From Chitinophaga skermanii (GTDB lineage: Bacteria; Bacteroidota; Bacteroidia; Chitinophagales; Chitinophagaceae): a DNA stretch of 64,000 nt. Where the stretch lies: assembly GCF_003259335.1 (NCBI RefSeq), contig NZ_QLLL01000001.1:124001-188000 (forward strand), given 5' to 3'. This document shows, piece by piece, positions 45,760 to 54,686 of this stretch; within the stretch, counting starts at the first letter, position 1, and every line of letters starts with the position of its first letter. A program made the position numbers and the translations under genes. The notes beneath the pieces are model-generated. The model saw nothing but the letters and a program-made list of their open reading frames with translations, ran no database searches and was not told the origin of the DNA.

Positions 45760-46392
45760 ATGGCCTATTATAACCATAAGTGGGTACACGAAGGCATTCT
45801 CTTGCGAAGGTTAATAACAAAGCGGAATATGACTGTAAAGGACTTTAGCCTCCTCGTAGGGTTCGCTTATCAATCTGCTCACTATTATTTAAGAAAGGAA
45901 TTCATTAAGCGCAGCAAACTCCAAGAGTTCTTATACTTGCTGAATTGTGATGAAGAAGAATTTTACAGTTTACAAGACGACAACTACCAGTACACGCCTC
46001 ATCATGGACAACGCTTGTTAAGCCTATTGTCAGAATATGGTATCAACAAAACCCGTTTCGCCATCAATCTTAAAATTAAAAGAAGTGCACTTTACGCCTT
46101 GTTCCAAGAAGAAACCTTCGACTATAATATGTTAACAAACGTATGCTCCTTGTTAGGTATTACCCCGCACCAATTCGATGCCTTTAATTGGATGGTAGCC
46201 GAAGATAATGAGCCTTTTGCACGTCCCGCTAAGCATGATTACCGCGATAAGTATTTGCACGAAAAAGAAAAGAATATCAGCTTAGCAGATGCCTATTCAA
46301 TCCTAAAGGCACAGAAACTTGAAAAAGATGAAGAATGCTTATTACTGCAAGCTGAAGTGGCTGAATTAAAAAGAAAATTGAAGAAACAATAA
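45760..46392 (+). CDS. Protein with two tandem Xre-like helix-turn-helix units and a C-terminal coiled coil
   Basis: The first unit (about residues 10-70: LLRRLITKRNMTVKDFSLLV then YQSAHYYLRKEFIKRS) and the second (about 83-145: RLLSLLSEYGINKTRFAINL then KRSALYALFQEETFDY) are clearly related, both with an Xre-like spacing. A charged helix with heptad-like leucines (about 160-210) could mediate dimerisation. It is probably a DNA-binding regulator. It is not next to an obvious target and no homologue comes to mind. Confidence 0.55.
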   Translation: MAYYNHKWVHEGILLRRLITKRNMTVKDFSLLVGFAYQSAHYYLRKEFIKRSKLQEFLYLLNCDEEEFYSLQDDNYQYTPHHGQRLLSLLSEYGINKTRFAINLKIKRSALYALFQEETFDYNMLTNVCSLLGITPHQFDAFNWMVAEDNEPFARPAKHDYRDKYLHEKEKNISLADAYSILKAQKLEKDEECLLLQAEVAELKRKLKKQ

Positions 46393-46680
46393 TTGTTATA
46401 TCAACAAATGTTTGTTAGCACAATTGTAACCTCCCAATTAGCATAAAGCATTAGTTAAATTCTTTTCCCCTTTACATTACTATCATTGATTTGATTTGCC
46501 GAAGTAATTCGGTGTACATGAGAATCATATGCTTTAGAATAGCTACCAGGAAGGATTAAGTGTGAAAATATGGTATAATAAATTTCACTTAAGGCTCACT
46601 TTTTATACTCACCTATCGTAGTTAAATTAATTAGTAGCAAGCATGTTACTGTAATTATAAGTGCATAAACCTCGCAGGTA
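46393..46680. other. Intergenic region with no recognisable gene
   Basis: Between the doubled-HTH gene and the MFS terminator I see A+T-rich sequence and one imperfect inverted repeat around 46559-46592 (AAGTGTGAAAAT against AAATTTCACTT). No tRNA, promoter box or reading frame stands out. Confidence 0.4.
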
Positions 46681-46716
46681 TAAAAAAAGCATCTCTGCAT
46701 TTGTAGAGATGCTTTT
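46681..46716 (-). terminator. Terminator of the FadR-MFS unit
   Basis: AAAAGCATCTCTGCA pairs with TGTAGAGATGCTTTT (46685-46699 with 46702-46716, one G-T pair). On the minus strand it is followed by TTTTTTTATA. Confidence 0.88.
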
Positions 46717-46737
46717 ACTGTATATTGAATGGCGTTG

Positions 46738-47967
46738 TTACGCTTTGTTCTTTTCTACATTCGGTAAGAAGTAAGTTAGTAAGCCTAGCAGTGGTAAGAA
46801 GGAACAGAGTTTATATACATACTCCAGGCTCGTCATATCGATGAGTTTACCAATTACAGCCGATCCAATGCCGCCCATACCAAAGGCCAAGCCAAAGAAT
46901 AAACCTGCTACCATTCCAACTTTGCCGGGAATTAATTCAGTAGCATACACTAAAATCGCGCTAAATGCAGAAGATAATATCACACCAATGAATACACTTA
47001 ATACAACCGTAGCAGCTAATCCTACATAAGGTAATAGCAAAGTAAACGGTGCAACACCCAAGATGGAAATCCAAATCACGTACTTACGACCAATTTTATC
47101 GCCTACCGGTCCACCGATGATCGTGCCTGCAGCAATGGCAAATAAGAAGATGAATAAGTAAATCTGGGAATCTTCAACCGATACTTTGAATTTATCCATG
47201 AGGTAGAAAGTATAATAACTAGTCATACTAGCCATGTAGAAGTATTTCGAGAAGATAAGGAACAATAGTATACCAATGGAAATAACCACTGTTTTGGTTG
47301 GCAAAGCAGGTTGAGAAATACCCATGGCTGTTTTTGCTACTTTAGGTTTTTGTAAGTGCAAGTTCGCCTTGTACCATTTGCTTATCCATAGCATTACCGC
47401 GATTGCCAATACAGCTAAAGCTGAGAAGATGATAATAGAGCCCTGTCCGCGCGGCGTAATAATCCATGCGGCTAATAATGGTCCAAGTGATGAACCGGCA
47501 TTACCACCTACTTGGAAGAGTGATTGTGCCAAACCTTTTTTACCGCCTGCTGCCATATGCGCCATGCGGGAGGCTTCTGGATGGAAAACGCTTGAACCTA
47601 CTCCCACCAAGGCTACCGAGAATAACACAAAGGCAAAGTTATGTGCGTAACTTAAGCATAATATCCCCACCAGTGTAAAGAACATGCCTATCGCTAATGA
47701 ATAAGGTTGCGGTCTTTTATCTGTATATAATCCTACCACCGGTTGTAAAATCGAGGCAGTTAATTGATATGTCAATGTAATCATCCCAATCTGCGAGAAA
47801 TTTAAGTTTAATTCCTTGCTCAAAATTGGGTAAATAGAGGGTATCAACGATTGAATGGTATCGTTCAGTAAATGCGTGAAACTCAGTGCCACCAAGATGG
47901 AAAACACGGTTGATTTCACAGCCTCGGAAGCAATGTTTTTTTGTTCTTCCTGTAGTAATGTTGCCAT
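46738..47967 (-). CDS. MFS transporter, fosmidomycin-resistance (Fsr)-like
   Basis: 409 residues and about 12 transmembrane helices. SFTHLLNDTIQSLIPSIYPI at the N terminus, QIGMITLTYQLTASILQPVV, and VGVGSSVFHPEASRMAHMAA are close to the Fsr branch of the major facilitator superfamily. Its true substrate is unknown. It lies 46 bp downstream of a FadR-type regulator on the same strand, so that regulator probably controls it. Confidence 0.85.
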   Translation of the reverse strand: MATLLQEEQKNIASEAVKSTVFSILVALSFTHLLNDTIQSLIPSIYPILSKELNLNFSQIGMITLTYQLTASILQPVVGLYTDKRPQPYSLAIGMFFTLVGILCLSYAHNFAFVLFSVALVGVGSSVFHPEASRMAHMAAGGKKGLAQSLFQVGGNAGSSLGPLLAAWIITPRGQGSIIIFSALAVLAIAVMLWISKWYKANLHLQKPKVAKTAMGISQPALPTKTVVISIGILLFLIFSKYFYMASMTSYYTFYLMDKFKVSVEDSQIYLFIFLFAIAAGTIIGGPVGDKIGRKYVIWISILGVAPFTLLLPYVGLAATVVLSVFIGVILSSAFSAILVYATELIPGKVGMVAGLFFGLAFGMGGIGSAVIGKLIDMTSLEYVYKLCSFLPLLGLLTYFLPNVEKNKA

Positions 47968-48013
47968 GATGCTGAATTTGCTAGAGCTCGCCTAGTGTGT
48001 TAAGTGATTGAAA

Positions 48014-48700
48014 TTATATGTCATCGTCGTAATCGTCCGACGTGATTTTAGTGATACATACGGTGGCTTTTTGTACATCGCCCGCTACGATAGCATCCAA
48101 TAATCCCTGGTGTAAATCCTGCGAAAACGTAAATGCATCGGTGTTTTCGTGTATTTCTTTGAAGTTTTGTTGAATATGCCTTGCTATGGTTTGATATAAA
48201 TCCAATAACACAATGTTTTTAGCTGCTTCTGCTATGGCGCTGTGGAACTGGATATCCGCTTCGATGGTAGCATCTAAGTTGCCTTCCAGGCTAAACTGGT
48301 GACGCTTACTTAAGGCCGTACGCATCTTTTGTATGTCTTTCTCCGTCCTATTCACCGCCGCTTTCTCCGCAATCTTCACTTCCAACATCTTTCGTAACTC
48401 ATCCAAGTCTTGCAACTTAGCTCGTTGGAACTTTTTAGTCAATGGCTCCGTTACTTTCGTGGCAGCCACATACGTCCCCGATCCCTGTTGAACACGCACG
48501 ATGCCGTTGTTCTCAAGTATACGTATCGCCTCGCGGATAGAAGAACGGCCGACGCCATATTGCTCCATGAGTGCCGGTTCTGTCGGTAACTTTTCGTCTA
48601 TTTTGTATTTCCCGCTCGTAATCATTGCCTGTAATTGGCCAGCCACTTCTTCCGCTAATGAAGACTTTTTGATGGGTGTATGTTTTTGCTTAAACGTCAT
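48014..48700 (-). CDS. FadR-type GntR transcriptional regulator
   Basis: 228 residues. The N-terminal winged helix has SLAEEVAGQLQAMITSGKYK, LPTEPALMEQYGVGRSSIRE and ILENNGIVRVQQGSGTYV. A helical FCD ligand-binding domain follows, with DATIEADIQFHSAIAEAAKN (metal-binding Asp/His) and DLHQGLLDAI. The frame extends to 48892 and would overlap the divergent gene; the ATG at 48700 follows a promoter box by 17 bp and starts the family domain. Confidence 0.9.
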   Translation of the reverse strand: MTFKQKHTPIKKSSLAEEVAGQLQAMITSGKYKIDEKLPTEPALMEQYGVGRSSIREAIRILENNGIVRVQQGSGTYVAATKVTEPLTKKFQRAKLQDLDELRKMLEVKIAEKAAVNRTEKDIQKMRTALSKRHQFSLEGNLDATIEADIQFHSAIAEAAKNIVLLDLYQTIARHIQQNFKEIHENTDAFTFSQDLHQGLLDAIVAGDVQKATVCITKITSDDYDDDI

Positions 48701-48716
48701 ATCATCTGATGAATTG

Positions 48717-48724
48717 CAAAGATA
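48717..48724 (-). promoter_or_regulatory. Promoter of the FadR-MFS unit
   Basis: On the minus strand TATCTTTG, 16 bp before the FadR start, matches TAnnTTTG. Confidence 0.5.
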
Positions 48725-48858
48725 GTTAAATTTTAAACCGGCGTAGATTTTTTTTAGGTAATGACAACTTTTGATATATAGAACAATGCTATAAAGCTTG
48801 CTGTTATTGGGTTTGAAGCAGGAAGAATTTTTATCTCGGCCGAACTGGCCATTCTCCT

Positions 48859-48866
48859 TAACTTTG
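48859..48866 (+). promoter_or_regulatory. Candidate promoter for the DUF4241-like gene
   Basis: TAACTTTG matches TAnnTTTG and lies 18 bp before the ATG at 48885, inside the upstream extension of that frame. Confidence 0.45.
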
Positions 48867-48884
48867 GACCAGAAATTTTTCAAA

Positions 48885-49532
48885 ATGAGCAATATTAAGT
48901 ACCCAGCTTATCTCGAAGATGCTTTCGTGACGGGATATAAGCAAACGGATGAAGACGGTGATGTTTTTGAATTTTACAACCAGCCCGTAGGGGATTTAAA
49001 TATCCATGACGGCAAAATAATAGCCTGTGATGCTTTCACCTTCTATGGCGACGATCCATTCACCGACAATTTCCCAAAAGGCAAATTCCCCGTTGAACTC
49101 GCGATCGCTAAAATCTCTGCTAACGAAGACGAACGCACCGGCTTCGCTCGTATCAAATTCTCCAACGAAGCACCCGTTAAATGGGAATTCGCTTTAATTG
49201 AAGGACAAGATCGTAGTGAAGTAGAAAACGGTACGATGTTCGGCTACGGCGTAGATTCAGGTACGGGTAGCTTTATGGACCTTAGCGGCCACGAAGCTTA
49301 TACCGCTGCTTATGATGAAGACGAAAAATACTATGAGAAAGTAGTAGAACAACTGGATGAAAATTTTGAAGATACCCGCTCATGGTTGCTTTGGCAAAAG
49401 AAAAACCAAAATGTAGCGATCTTCTCTACAGGTTGGGGTGATGGTATTTACCAATCGTATGTTGGCTTCGACACCAATGGTAATATCTGCCGCCTTGTAA
49501 CCGACTTCGGTTTGTTAGATTGGCCTGAATAA
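48885..49532 (+). CDS. DUF4241-like protein
   Basis: 215 acidic residues with no signal peptide or membrane helix. Motifs FPKGKFPVELAIAKI, ERTGFARIKFSNEAPVKWEF, GYGVDSGTGSFMD and IFSTGWGDGIYQSYVGFDTN match my memory of DUF4241. The frame is open from 48798, but the promoter box at 48859 and the divergent FadR gene favour 48885. Function unknown. Confidence 0.7.
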   Translation: MSNIKYPAYLEDAFVTGYKQTDEDGDVFEFYNQPVGDLNIHDGKIIACDAFTFYGDDPFTDNFPKGKFPVELAIAKISANEDERTGFARIKFSNEAPVKWEFALIEGQDRSEVENGTMFGYGVDSGTGSFMDLSGHEAYTAAYDEDEKYYEKVVEQLDENFEDTRSWLLWQKKNQNVAIFSTGWGDGIYQSYVGFDTNGNICRLVTDFGLLDWPE

Positions 49533-49556
49533 TAAATGTAATCATCTACATAAAAA

Positions 49557-49589
49557 AGAGTCCTCCCTACAAGTAGAGAGGACTTTTTC
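49557..49589 (+). terminator. Terminator of the DUF4241-like gene
   Basis: AGTCCTC-C-CTAC pairs with GTAG-A-GAGGACT around an AA loop (49558-49582) and is followed by TTTTTC. The apex repeats the CTAC..GTAG pattern of other terminators here. Confidence 0.82.
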
Positions 49590-49640
49590 ATTGTTAGAAT
49601 GGCGAACAATGTTTTCTTAGCTGTCAACCAAAAGATAAAC

Positions 49641-52031
49641 CTATTGTGCTCGCAAACTCTTTACAGGATTTACTGTTGCTGCTTTCACGGCTTGATAACC
49701 AATCGTCATTAAAGCCACAATAAACGCTAACAATCCTGCTATTATAAATATCCACCAGCTGATTTGAACATGGTAGGCAAAGCTTTGCAACCATTTGCTC
49801 ATAGCCCACCAAGCGAGCGGTAAAGCCAATAATACAGCGATGAATACAAGTTTCATAAAGTCGGCAGATAACATTCCCACGATATTTTGAACGGATGCTC
49901 CTAACGTTTTTCGGATACCGATTTCTTTCGTGCGTTGTTCTGCCATAAAGGCCGCTAAGCCAAATAGTCCCAAGCAAGCAATAAATACAGCCAATGCCGT
50001 AAAAATCAATAACACCTGGCTTTGCTGCTGCTCACTTTTATACTGCTTCGCGAAGTTCTCGTCTACAAACGTATAACTGAACGGGTTCTCATGATCGAAC
50101 TGCGCATACACCTTTTTGAGCCATGCCAGCGCTTCCGGGATTTGACCCTTTTTGAAACGTACAAAAAGGTTGTCTTCCATTTCGCGTACCGGTGGCATTA
50201 GTAAAATGAGCGGTTCAATTTTATGTTGTAAAGAATATATATGGAAATCCTTCACCACACCCACAATCTGGCGTTGTGCTTTCGTACCTTGTTGATCGAT
50301 TTTAAATTCTACTTTTTTACCAAGCGGGTTCTTCAATCCAATTTTCTTAATAAAGGCTTCATTTACCATCACCGCACTATATTGGTCGCCCGTTTGGAAA
50401 GCAAAGTTGCGACCCTGCCCTAACTGGATATCCATAGTTTTTAAGAAATCGCCATCGATATACAATTGGTTGGCAGTTACACTACCATCAGGCATTTCTC
50501 CTGCATCATTTTGTACCCAGTAACCCCGCGCACCGATGTAGTTAGTACCTATTTCGTTGCTGGAAGAAGCTACACTTTCTATATGCGGGCTTTTCATAAT
50601 TTCTTCTTTGAAGGCCTGTATATTCCTGCGAGTTTCTTCATTATTTATGTGGAACGACAAGGTTTGATCACGGTTGAAACCAAGGTTGGTTTTAGAAACG
50701 AAGCGTAATTGTTGATAAGTTAGAATCGAAATGGCAATTAAAGCAATGGCTATTACGAATTGGAAGATTACCAGCGATTTTCTGAAAGCACTATGCGCAT
50801 TGGTTTTCCCACTTTGCAAAGCTTTCATAACATTTGTTCTAGCCATGAATAGTGCAGGATATAGACCAGCCATCAACGAAATCAAAGCTATAAACCCAAT
50901 GAAAATAAGGATTGTATAACCCCAGCCAAACATACCAACAAACAAATGTTTGTCTGTAAAGTCGTTGAAGTAAGGTAATAAAACATATAATCCACCCACA
51001 CCCAATAAAGCTGCAAAGCTTGTTACAATAAACGATTCCGTTAAGAATAACTTCGTTAGCTGTTGAATATTCGATCCCAACGTTTTGCGCACGCCTACTT
51101 CTTTCAAACGAAGTGTAGAACGAGCTGTGGCTAGGTTCATATAGTTAATGCACGCAATAATCAGCACCAACAATGCCACCATCAAAAATATATACACGTA
51201 CTGAATATTGCTATTCGGTGTTAATTCGTAATCCAAGTGAGAGTGCAAGTGAATAGCTGTAAGCGGTTGTACACCCAAATGGAATGATGTAACGCCCATT
51301 TGCTCGTGTAAATATTTCTGGTAGAATGGCTGTACCTTCTGTTCAAATTGTTGCATGTTTACACCCTCGCGGAGTAATACATAGGTGTACAATTCAAAGT
51401 TCTGCCAAGTAAGTTCTTCTATGCTATTTAATTTTGAACGTAAAGCCGAGAATTGTAAATGTGTACTAGCAGGTTGGTCTTCAATTACAGCGCTCACAAT
51501 GGCTGTTTCGTTATCCACCTTTACTTCTTTGTTTAGTGCCAACGCGGGATCGGTGAATAGATTTGCCGCCATAGATTTGGTCAACACAATCTTACCGGGT
51601 CCTTGCAAGGCGGTGGTAACATCACCGGCAACTGGAACGAAATCAAATACTTGGAAGGCTGTTGGATCTGTAATAAGAATACCCTTACTGGCCGGTATTT
51701 TATTCTCCCCTACAGCAACCACGTTGCCGCCTTCTGGCAAGAAACGTACAAAGGCTTCCACTTCAGGATAATCATTCTTAATGGCTGGTCCCATGGGGGC
51801 AGAACTCGGCGCCAATCTCAATTCACCACGAGGCCAAGTGGCCTCTTCAACGATCCGGGCAATGCGGTTAGCTTTGGGATAATGACGATCGAAACTCCAT
51901 TCGTCGTAGATATACAATAATATCGTCCAGCACGCGATCAACCCGATGGCTAAGCCCGCTATGTTAATCATCGCGTAAGAGCGGTGTTTAACTAGGTTGC
52001 GAAGCACTATTTTGAAAAAATTGGTAAACAT
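49641..52031 (-). CDS. FtsX/MacB-type ABC transporter permease
   Basis: 796 residues, the double-unit plan of Bacteroidota MacB-like permeases. The N-terminal FKIVLRNLVKHRSYAMINIA and AGLAIGLIACWTILL helix are followed by a periplasmic MacB_PCD-like domain, then FtsX-like segments (NYMNLATARSTLRLKEVGVRK). The unit is repeated: a second periplasmic part, then RTKEIGIRKTLGASVQNIVG. It ends in PVKSLRAQ. No ATPase gene is adjacent, so it must use one encoded elsewhere. The frame extends to 52115; the ATG at 52031 begins the conserved N terminus. Confidence 0.87.
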   Translation of the reverse strand: MFTNFFKIVLRNLVKHRSYAMINIAGLAIGLIACWTILLYIYDEWSFDRHYPKANRIARIVEEATWPRGELRLAPSSAPMGPAIKNDYPEVEAFVRFLPEGGNVVAVGENKIPASKGILITDPTAFQVFDFVPVAGDVTTALQGPGKIVLTKSMAANLFTDPALALNKEVKVDNETAIVSAVIEDQPASTHLQFSALRSKLNSIEELTWQNFELYTYVLLREGVNMQQFEQKVQPFYQKYLHEQMGVTSFHLGVQPLTAIHLHSHLDYELTPNSNIQYVYIFLMVALLVLIIACINYMNLATARSTLRLKEVGVRKTLGSNIQQLTKLFLTESFIVTSFAALLGVGGLYVLLPYFNDFTDKHLFVGMFGWGYTILIFIGFIALISLMAGLYPALFMARTNVMKALQSGKTNAHSAFRKSLVIFQFVIAIALIAISILTYQQLRFVSKTNLGFNRDQTLSFHINNEETRRNIQAFKEEIMKSPHIESVASSSNEIGTNYIGARGYWVQNDAGEMPDGSVTANQLYIDGDFLKTMDIQLGQGRNFAFQTGDQYSAVMVNEAFIKKIGLKNPLGKKVEFKIDQQGTKAQRQIVGVVKDFHIYSLQHKIEPLILLMPPVREMEDNLFVRFKKGQIPEALAWLKKVYAQFDHENPFSYTFVDENFAKQYKSEQQQSQVLLIFTALAVFIACLGLFGLAAFMAEQRTKEIGIRKTLGASVQNIVGMLSADFMKLVFIAVLLALPLAWWAMSKWLQSFAYHVQISWWIFIIAGLLAFIVALMTIGYQAVKAATVNPVKSLRAQ

Positions 52032-52197
52032 GATCGTTGAATTTGGTTGAATAAGCTTTAGGCTGTTCCTACTATTAGAAAAAATGTGCCAATACTTGTT
52101 GGTATTGATTTTCAATTAATTACATTGTTTCTATTACAATAGAATGTCCGGTTTTGATACACGGGTTGTTCAATTCCGAAATTATCCAGTGCTGTAA

Positions 52198-52800
52198 TTA
52201 ATCAATAGCACCTATGATAGACACTGTTGCAACATTGTTCTCCCTCATAATATCAATCCCGTTGTAGTGATGATTCCCTCCATCCGTTCCAGGTTCAATA
52301 TGGTAATGTATGCCCCCTTCCTGTGTTTCAGTTGTATACGTTTTATTAGCGATGTTTCTAGTGTATACCTCCTTGAAGTCATCTTCAAAAAAGTTCTCCG
52401 CCATCCATGCCGCTTTTTCTAAAAGAAAGGTAGTATCCGGCATTCTTTCAAGCGCCGTGAAGTATTGTGCTTGGTATACGTAAACATCGCAACCACCAAT
52501 GCTCAACTGCATAGAATCATTATTGTCGAAGAATAAGGTGGCTATTTTAGTGTTGGGGTTCCAATTGAATTTTTGTTGTGGATTGAAGGCGTAAATAAGA
52601 TCTGTCGTTACTTTATATGAACTTGTATCAAATATGCAATCTTCCGCTTCTGTTCCCGGTATTTCCACATGGTGGGTAATAACAGTGCTTTTATGGTTGT
52701 TGTTGAAGGTGGAATCTACTTTGTCGCGTTTTACAACTGTTTTTTGTTGACAAGCAAATAAGGCTACAAGCAATACTAGGCAAAGGGTTATGTATCTCAT
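52198..52800 (-). CDS. Lipoprotein of unknown function
   Basis: The signal MRYITLCLVLLVALFA is followed by lipobox Cys and QQK. The 200-residue protein is rich in His near its ends (STVITHHVEI; GGIHYHIEPGTDGGNHHYNG), which may hint at metal binding. No family recognised. A promoter-like TAAATTTG lies just upstream on the minus strand. Confidence 0.7.
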   Translation of the reverse strand: MRYITLCLVLLVALFACQQKTVVKRDKVDSTFNNNHKSTVITHHVEIPGTEAEDCIFDTSSYKVTTDLIYAFNPQQKFNWNPNTKIATLFFDNNDSMQLSIGGCDVYVYQAQYFTALERMPDTTFLLEKAAWMAENFFEDDFKEVYTRNIANKTYTTETQEGGIHYHIEPGTDGGNHHYNGIDIMRENNVATVSIIGAID

Positions 52801-52822
52801 GGAATGAATATTTGTGCGGAAA

Positions 52823-52830
52823 CAAATTTA
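52823..52830 (-). promoter_or_regulatory. Candidate promoter for the 52198-52800 lipoprotein gene
   Basis: On the minus strand TAAATTTG matches TAnnTTTG, 22 bp before the start codon. Confidence 0.45.
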
Positions 52831-52899
52831 GGTATTTCTTTTGCAGCTAGTATATTATTTCATAGCAACAAATGGGTGTGCCGAATGTGCCTGTTTTAA

Positions 52900-52907
52900 T
52901 AGTTTTG
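52900..52907 (+). promoter_or_regulatory. TAnnTTTG-like element directly before alkA
   Basis: TAGTTTTG ends 1 bp before the first ATG of alkA. If it is the true -7 box, the transcript would start at about the ATG and the mRNA would be nearly leaderless. Confidence 0.3.
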
Positions 52908-52908
52908 T

Positions 52909-53820
52909 ATGATGCAATCAAAGGTTTTTATTATTCCAACACACCATGCATTCAGTTTTAAAGAATGTGCTTGGTTCTTGCACCGCAATTTCGACGACTG
53001 CATGCACCTGGTGAAAAACGACACAATTTATAAGGCTTTGTTGTTTGATGATGTACCCGTATTGTTCAGCATTTCTGCCCACCCAGCAGGCTTACAGGTA
53101 CAAGTACTGAATGCTGAATTACACGAACCGCTGCAACAATACATTGCTTCCTACATCCAAGACTGGTTCGATCTCGACCGTAACATTGCTCCTTTCTATG
53201 TGCGCTTATCGGTACATCCTGTACTCGCTTACATGCGCGAATCGTACGCCGGTTTACGGCTGATTGGGATTGTAGACTTATTCGAAGCCCTCTGTTGGAG
53301 CATTATCGGTCAACAAATTAACCTACCATTCGCCTATAAAATGAAACGCCGCATGGTAGAAAAGTTCGGTACAACGTTGACTTACAACGACGAAAAATTC
53401 TACATCTTTCCCACCCCGCAACAGCTATTAACCGCCTCCATCGATGATCTACGTGCTATGCAATTTTCCCAAAAGAAAGCAGAATACGTGTTAACACTCG
53501 CACAAGCCTTCGCCGATGGCAGCCTTAGCAAACCCCAACTCGCTAACTTACCCTCCCTCACCGATAAACAAAAAGCCCTCACAAGCCTCCGCGGCATTGG
53601 TATATGGACCGCCAACTACGCCCTTATGAAATCACTACACGAGCTTTCGTGTGTACCACATGGCGATGTAGGTTTATTAAAAGCCTTGGAACAACACAGT
53701 ATCATTGCCCAACGTAATGAAACTGGTAAAATAGAAACCCTCTTCAAAGACTTTGCAGGTTGGGAAGCATACCTGGTTATTTATTTATGGCGCACCTTGG
53801 CAAAAATGCCAGGAGAATAA
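52909..53820 (+). CDS. alkA: DNA-3-methyladenine glycosylase II (AlkA-like)
   Basis: HhH-GPD glycosylase that excises alkylated bases. An N-terminal AlkA_N-like region precedes the helical core: FEALCWSIIGQQINLPFAYK, then the helix-hairpin-helix LRGIGIWTANYALM, and the catalytic Asp253 in CVPHGDVGLLKAL. 303 residues. It converges with an operon encoding AlkB and an Ada zinc domain, with only 3 bp between stops, making an alkylation-repair island. Confidence 0.9.
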   Translation: MMQSKVFIIPTHHAFSFKECAWFLHRNFDDCMHLVKNDTIYKALLFDDVPVLFSISAHPAGLQVQVLNAELHEPLQQYIASYIQDWFDLDRNIAPFYVRLSVHPVLAYMRESYAGLRLIGIVDLFEALCWSIIGQQINLPFAYKMKRRMVEKFGTTLTYNDEKFYIFPTPQQLLTASIDDLRAMQFSQKKAEYVLTLAQAFADGSLSKPQLANLPSLTDKQKALTSLRGIGIWTANYALMKSLHELSCVPHGDVGLLKALEQHSIIAQRNETGKIETLFKDFAGWEAYLVIYLWRTLAKMPGE

Positions 53821-53823
53821 GCA

Positions 53824-54429
53824 TTACAACGGTAAAATAACACGAAAGGTAATATTCAAACGTGGCGATTGTATACGCGTGGCTTTAGGCACACGGTGTT
53901 CCCAATTATGCTGCGTATCGCCTTGCATCAACAGTAAACTGCCATGCTGTAAATCAATACTTCGTTGGTTTTGCTTACTTGAATATTCCCGTAATTGAAA
54001 TGTGCGGGTTGCACCAAAGCTAACGGAAGCAATGGTAGGCTGGTAACCCAACTCTTTTTCATTATCCCGGTGCCAACCCATGCTATCGTTACCATCGCGG
54101 TAATAATTGAGCAATGCACTTGTAAATACCACTTTACTTACTTTTTCAACAGCTGTTTTAATTTGCAATAACGCGCCACTCCAAGCGTGTGCTTGCAAAG
54201 TAAGGCCAGAGTAAGTGTAAGGTTTATCGGTATCGCCATAGAATGCGCTTAACCGGGGTTGGGGAACAATTTTGCCGAAAATCTTAATGGATTCTTGTTG
54301 CCAAGGTACTTCCGTTTGAAGCGTATGAAAAAGAGAATCACTTTCTTTAGGAGAAAAGAAATGCGGGAAATAAAATACCGCGCCACTATGTGGTAAAAGA
54401 TTCTCGTGGCTATAATCAAATAGTTCCAT
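53824..54429 (-). CDS. alkB: AlkB-like Fe(II)/2-oxoglutarate DNA dealkylase
   Basis: Oxidatively removes methyl groups from bases such as 1-methyladenine and 3-methylcytosine. The iron triad is GWHRDNE (His120, Asp122) and NWEHRV (His178); the 2-oxoglutarate arginine motif is SPRLNITFR (Arg190, Arg196). LNYYRDGNDSMGWH and SVSFGATRTFQLR are typical. 201 residues. The start overlaps the end of the Ada-domain gene by 14 bp. Confidence 0.93.
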   Translation of the reverse strand: MELFDYSHENLLPHSGAVFYFPHFFSPKESDSLFHTLQTEVPWQQESIKIFGKIVPQPRLSAFYGDTDKPYTYSGLTLQAHAWSGALLQIKTAVEKVSKVVFTSALLNYYRDGNDSMGWHRDNEKELGYQPTIASVSFGATRTFQLREYSSKQNQRSIDLQHGSLLLMQGDTQHNWEHRVPKATRIQSPRLNITFRVILPL

Positions 54430-54682
54430 TTTGCTTATTTATTTTCCATGCTGCATAAGCCGCGCGCATACAATGGCCGCAAGGTCTATAGCCCGCTGCT
54501 GCAGCTTCTTCCAACGAATGAAAAAATACCCGGTTCTTAGGCTTCATGCGCTTGCCGCTAGTGCATTGTAAGGTGCCGTATATCTTTAATGATTGATTTC
54601 CTGCGTACCGGAACCCATGTTGCACAATGCCCCTTAATTGGGCAAACATGCTAGCTCCAAGCGATACTTGTGCTGTTACCAT
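54416..54682 (-). CDS. Stand-alone Ada-type zinc-binding domain with an altered Cys set
   Basis: 88 residues from the ATG at 54682; the frame extends to 54736 inside the previous gene. LKIYGTLQCTSGKRMKPKNR, RVFFHSLEEAAAAGYRPCGH and CMRAAYAAWK match the Ada N-terminal domain that binds zinc and takes methyl from phosphotriesters. Canonical Ada has Cys-x3-Cys and Cys-x2-Cys. Here Cys40, Cys68 and Cys71 remain, but the position four after Cys40 is Lys44. No AraC or methyltransferase domain is fused. It may be a sensor or a structural remnant. Confidence 0.75.
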   Translation of the reverse strand: MVTAQVSLGASMFAQLRGIVQHGFRYAGNQSLKIYGTLQCTSGKRMKPKNRVFFHSLEEAAAAGYRPCGHCMRAAYAAWKINKQNGTI

Positions 54683-54686
54683 GTTA

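Noticed and set aside
48701..48892. N-terminal extension of the FadR-type regulator
   Set aside because: It overlaps the promoter and start of the divergent DUF4241-like gene and lies upstream of the FadR promoter box.
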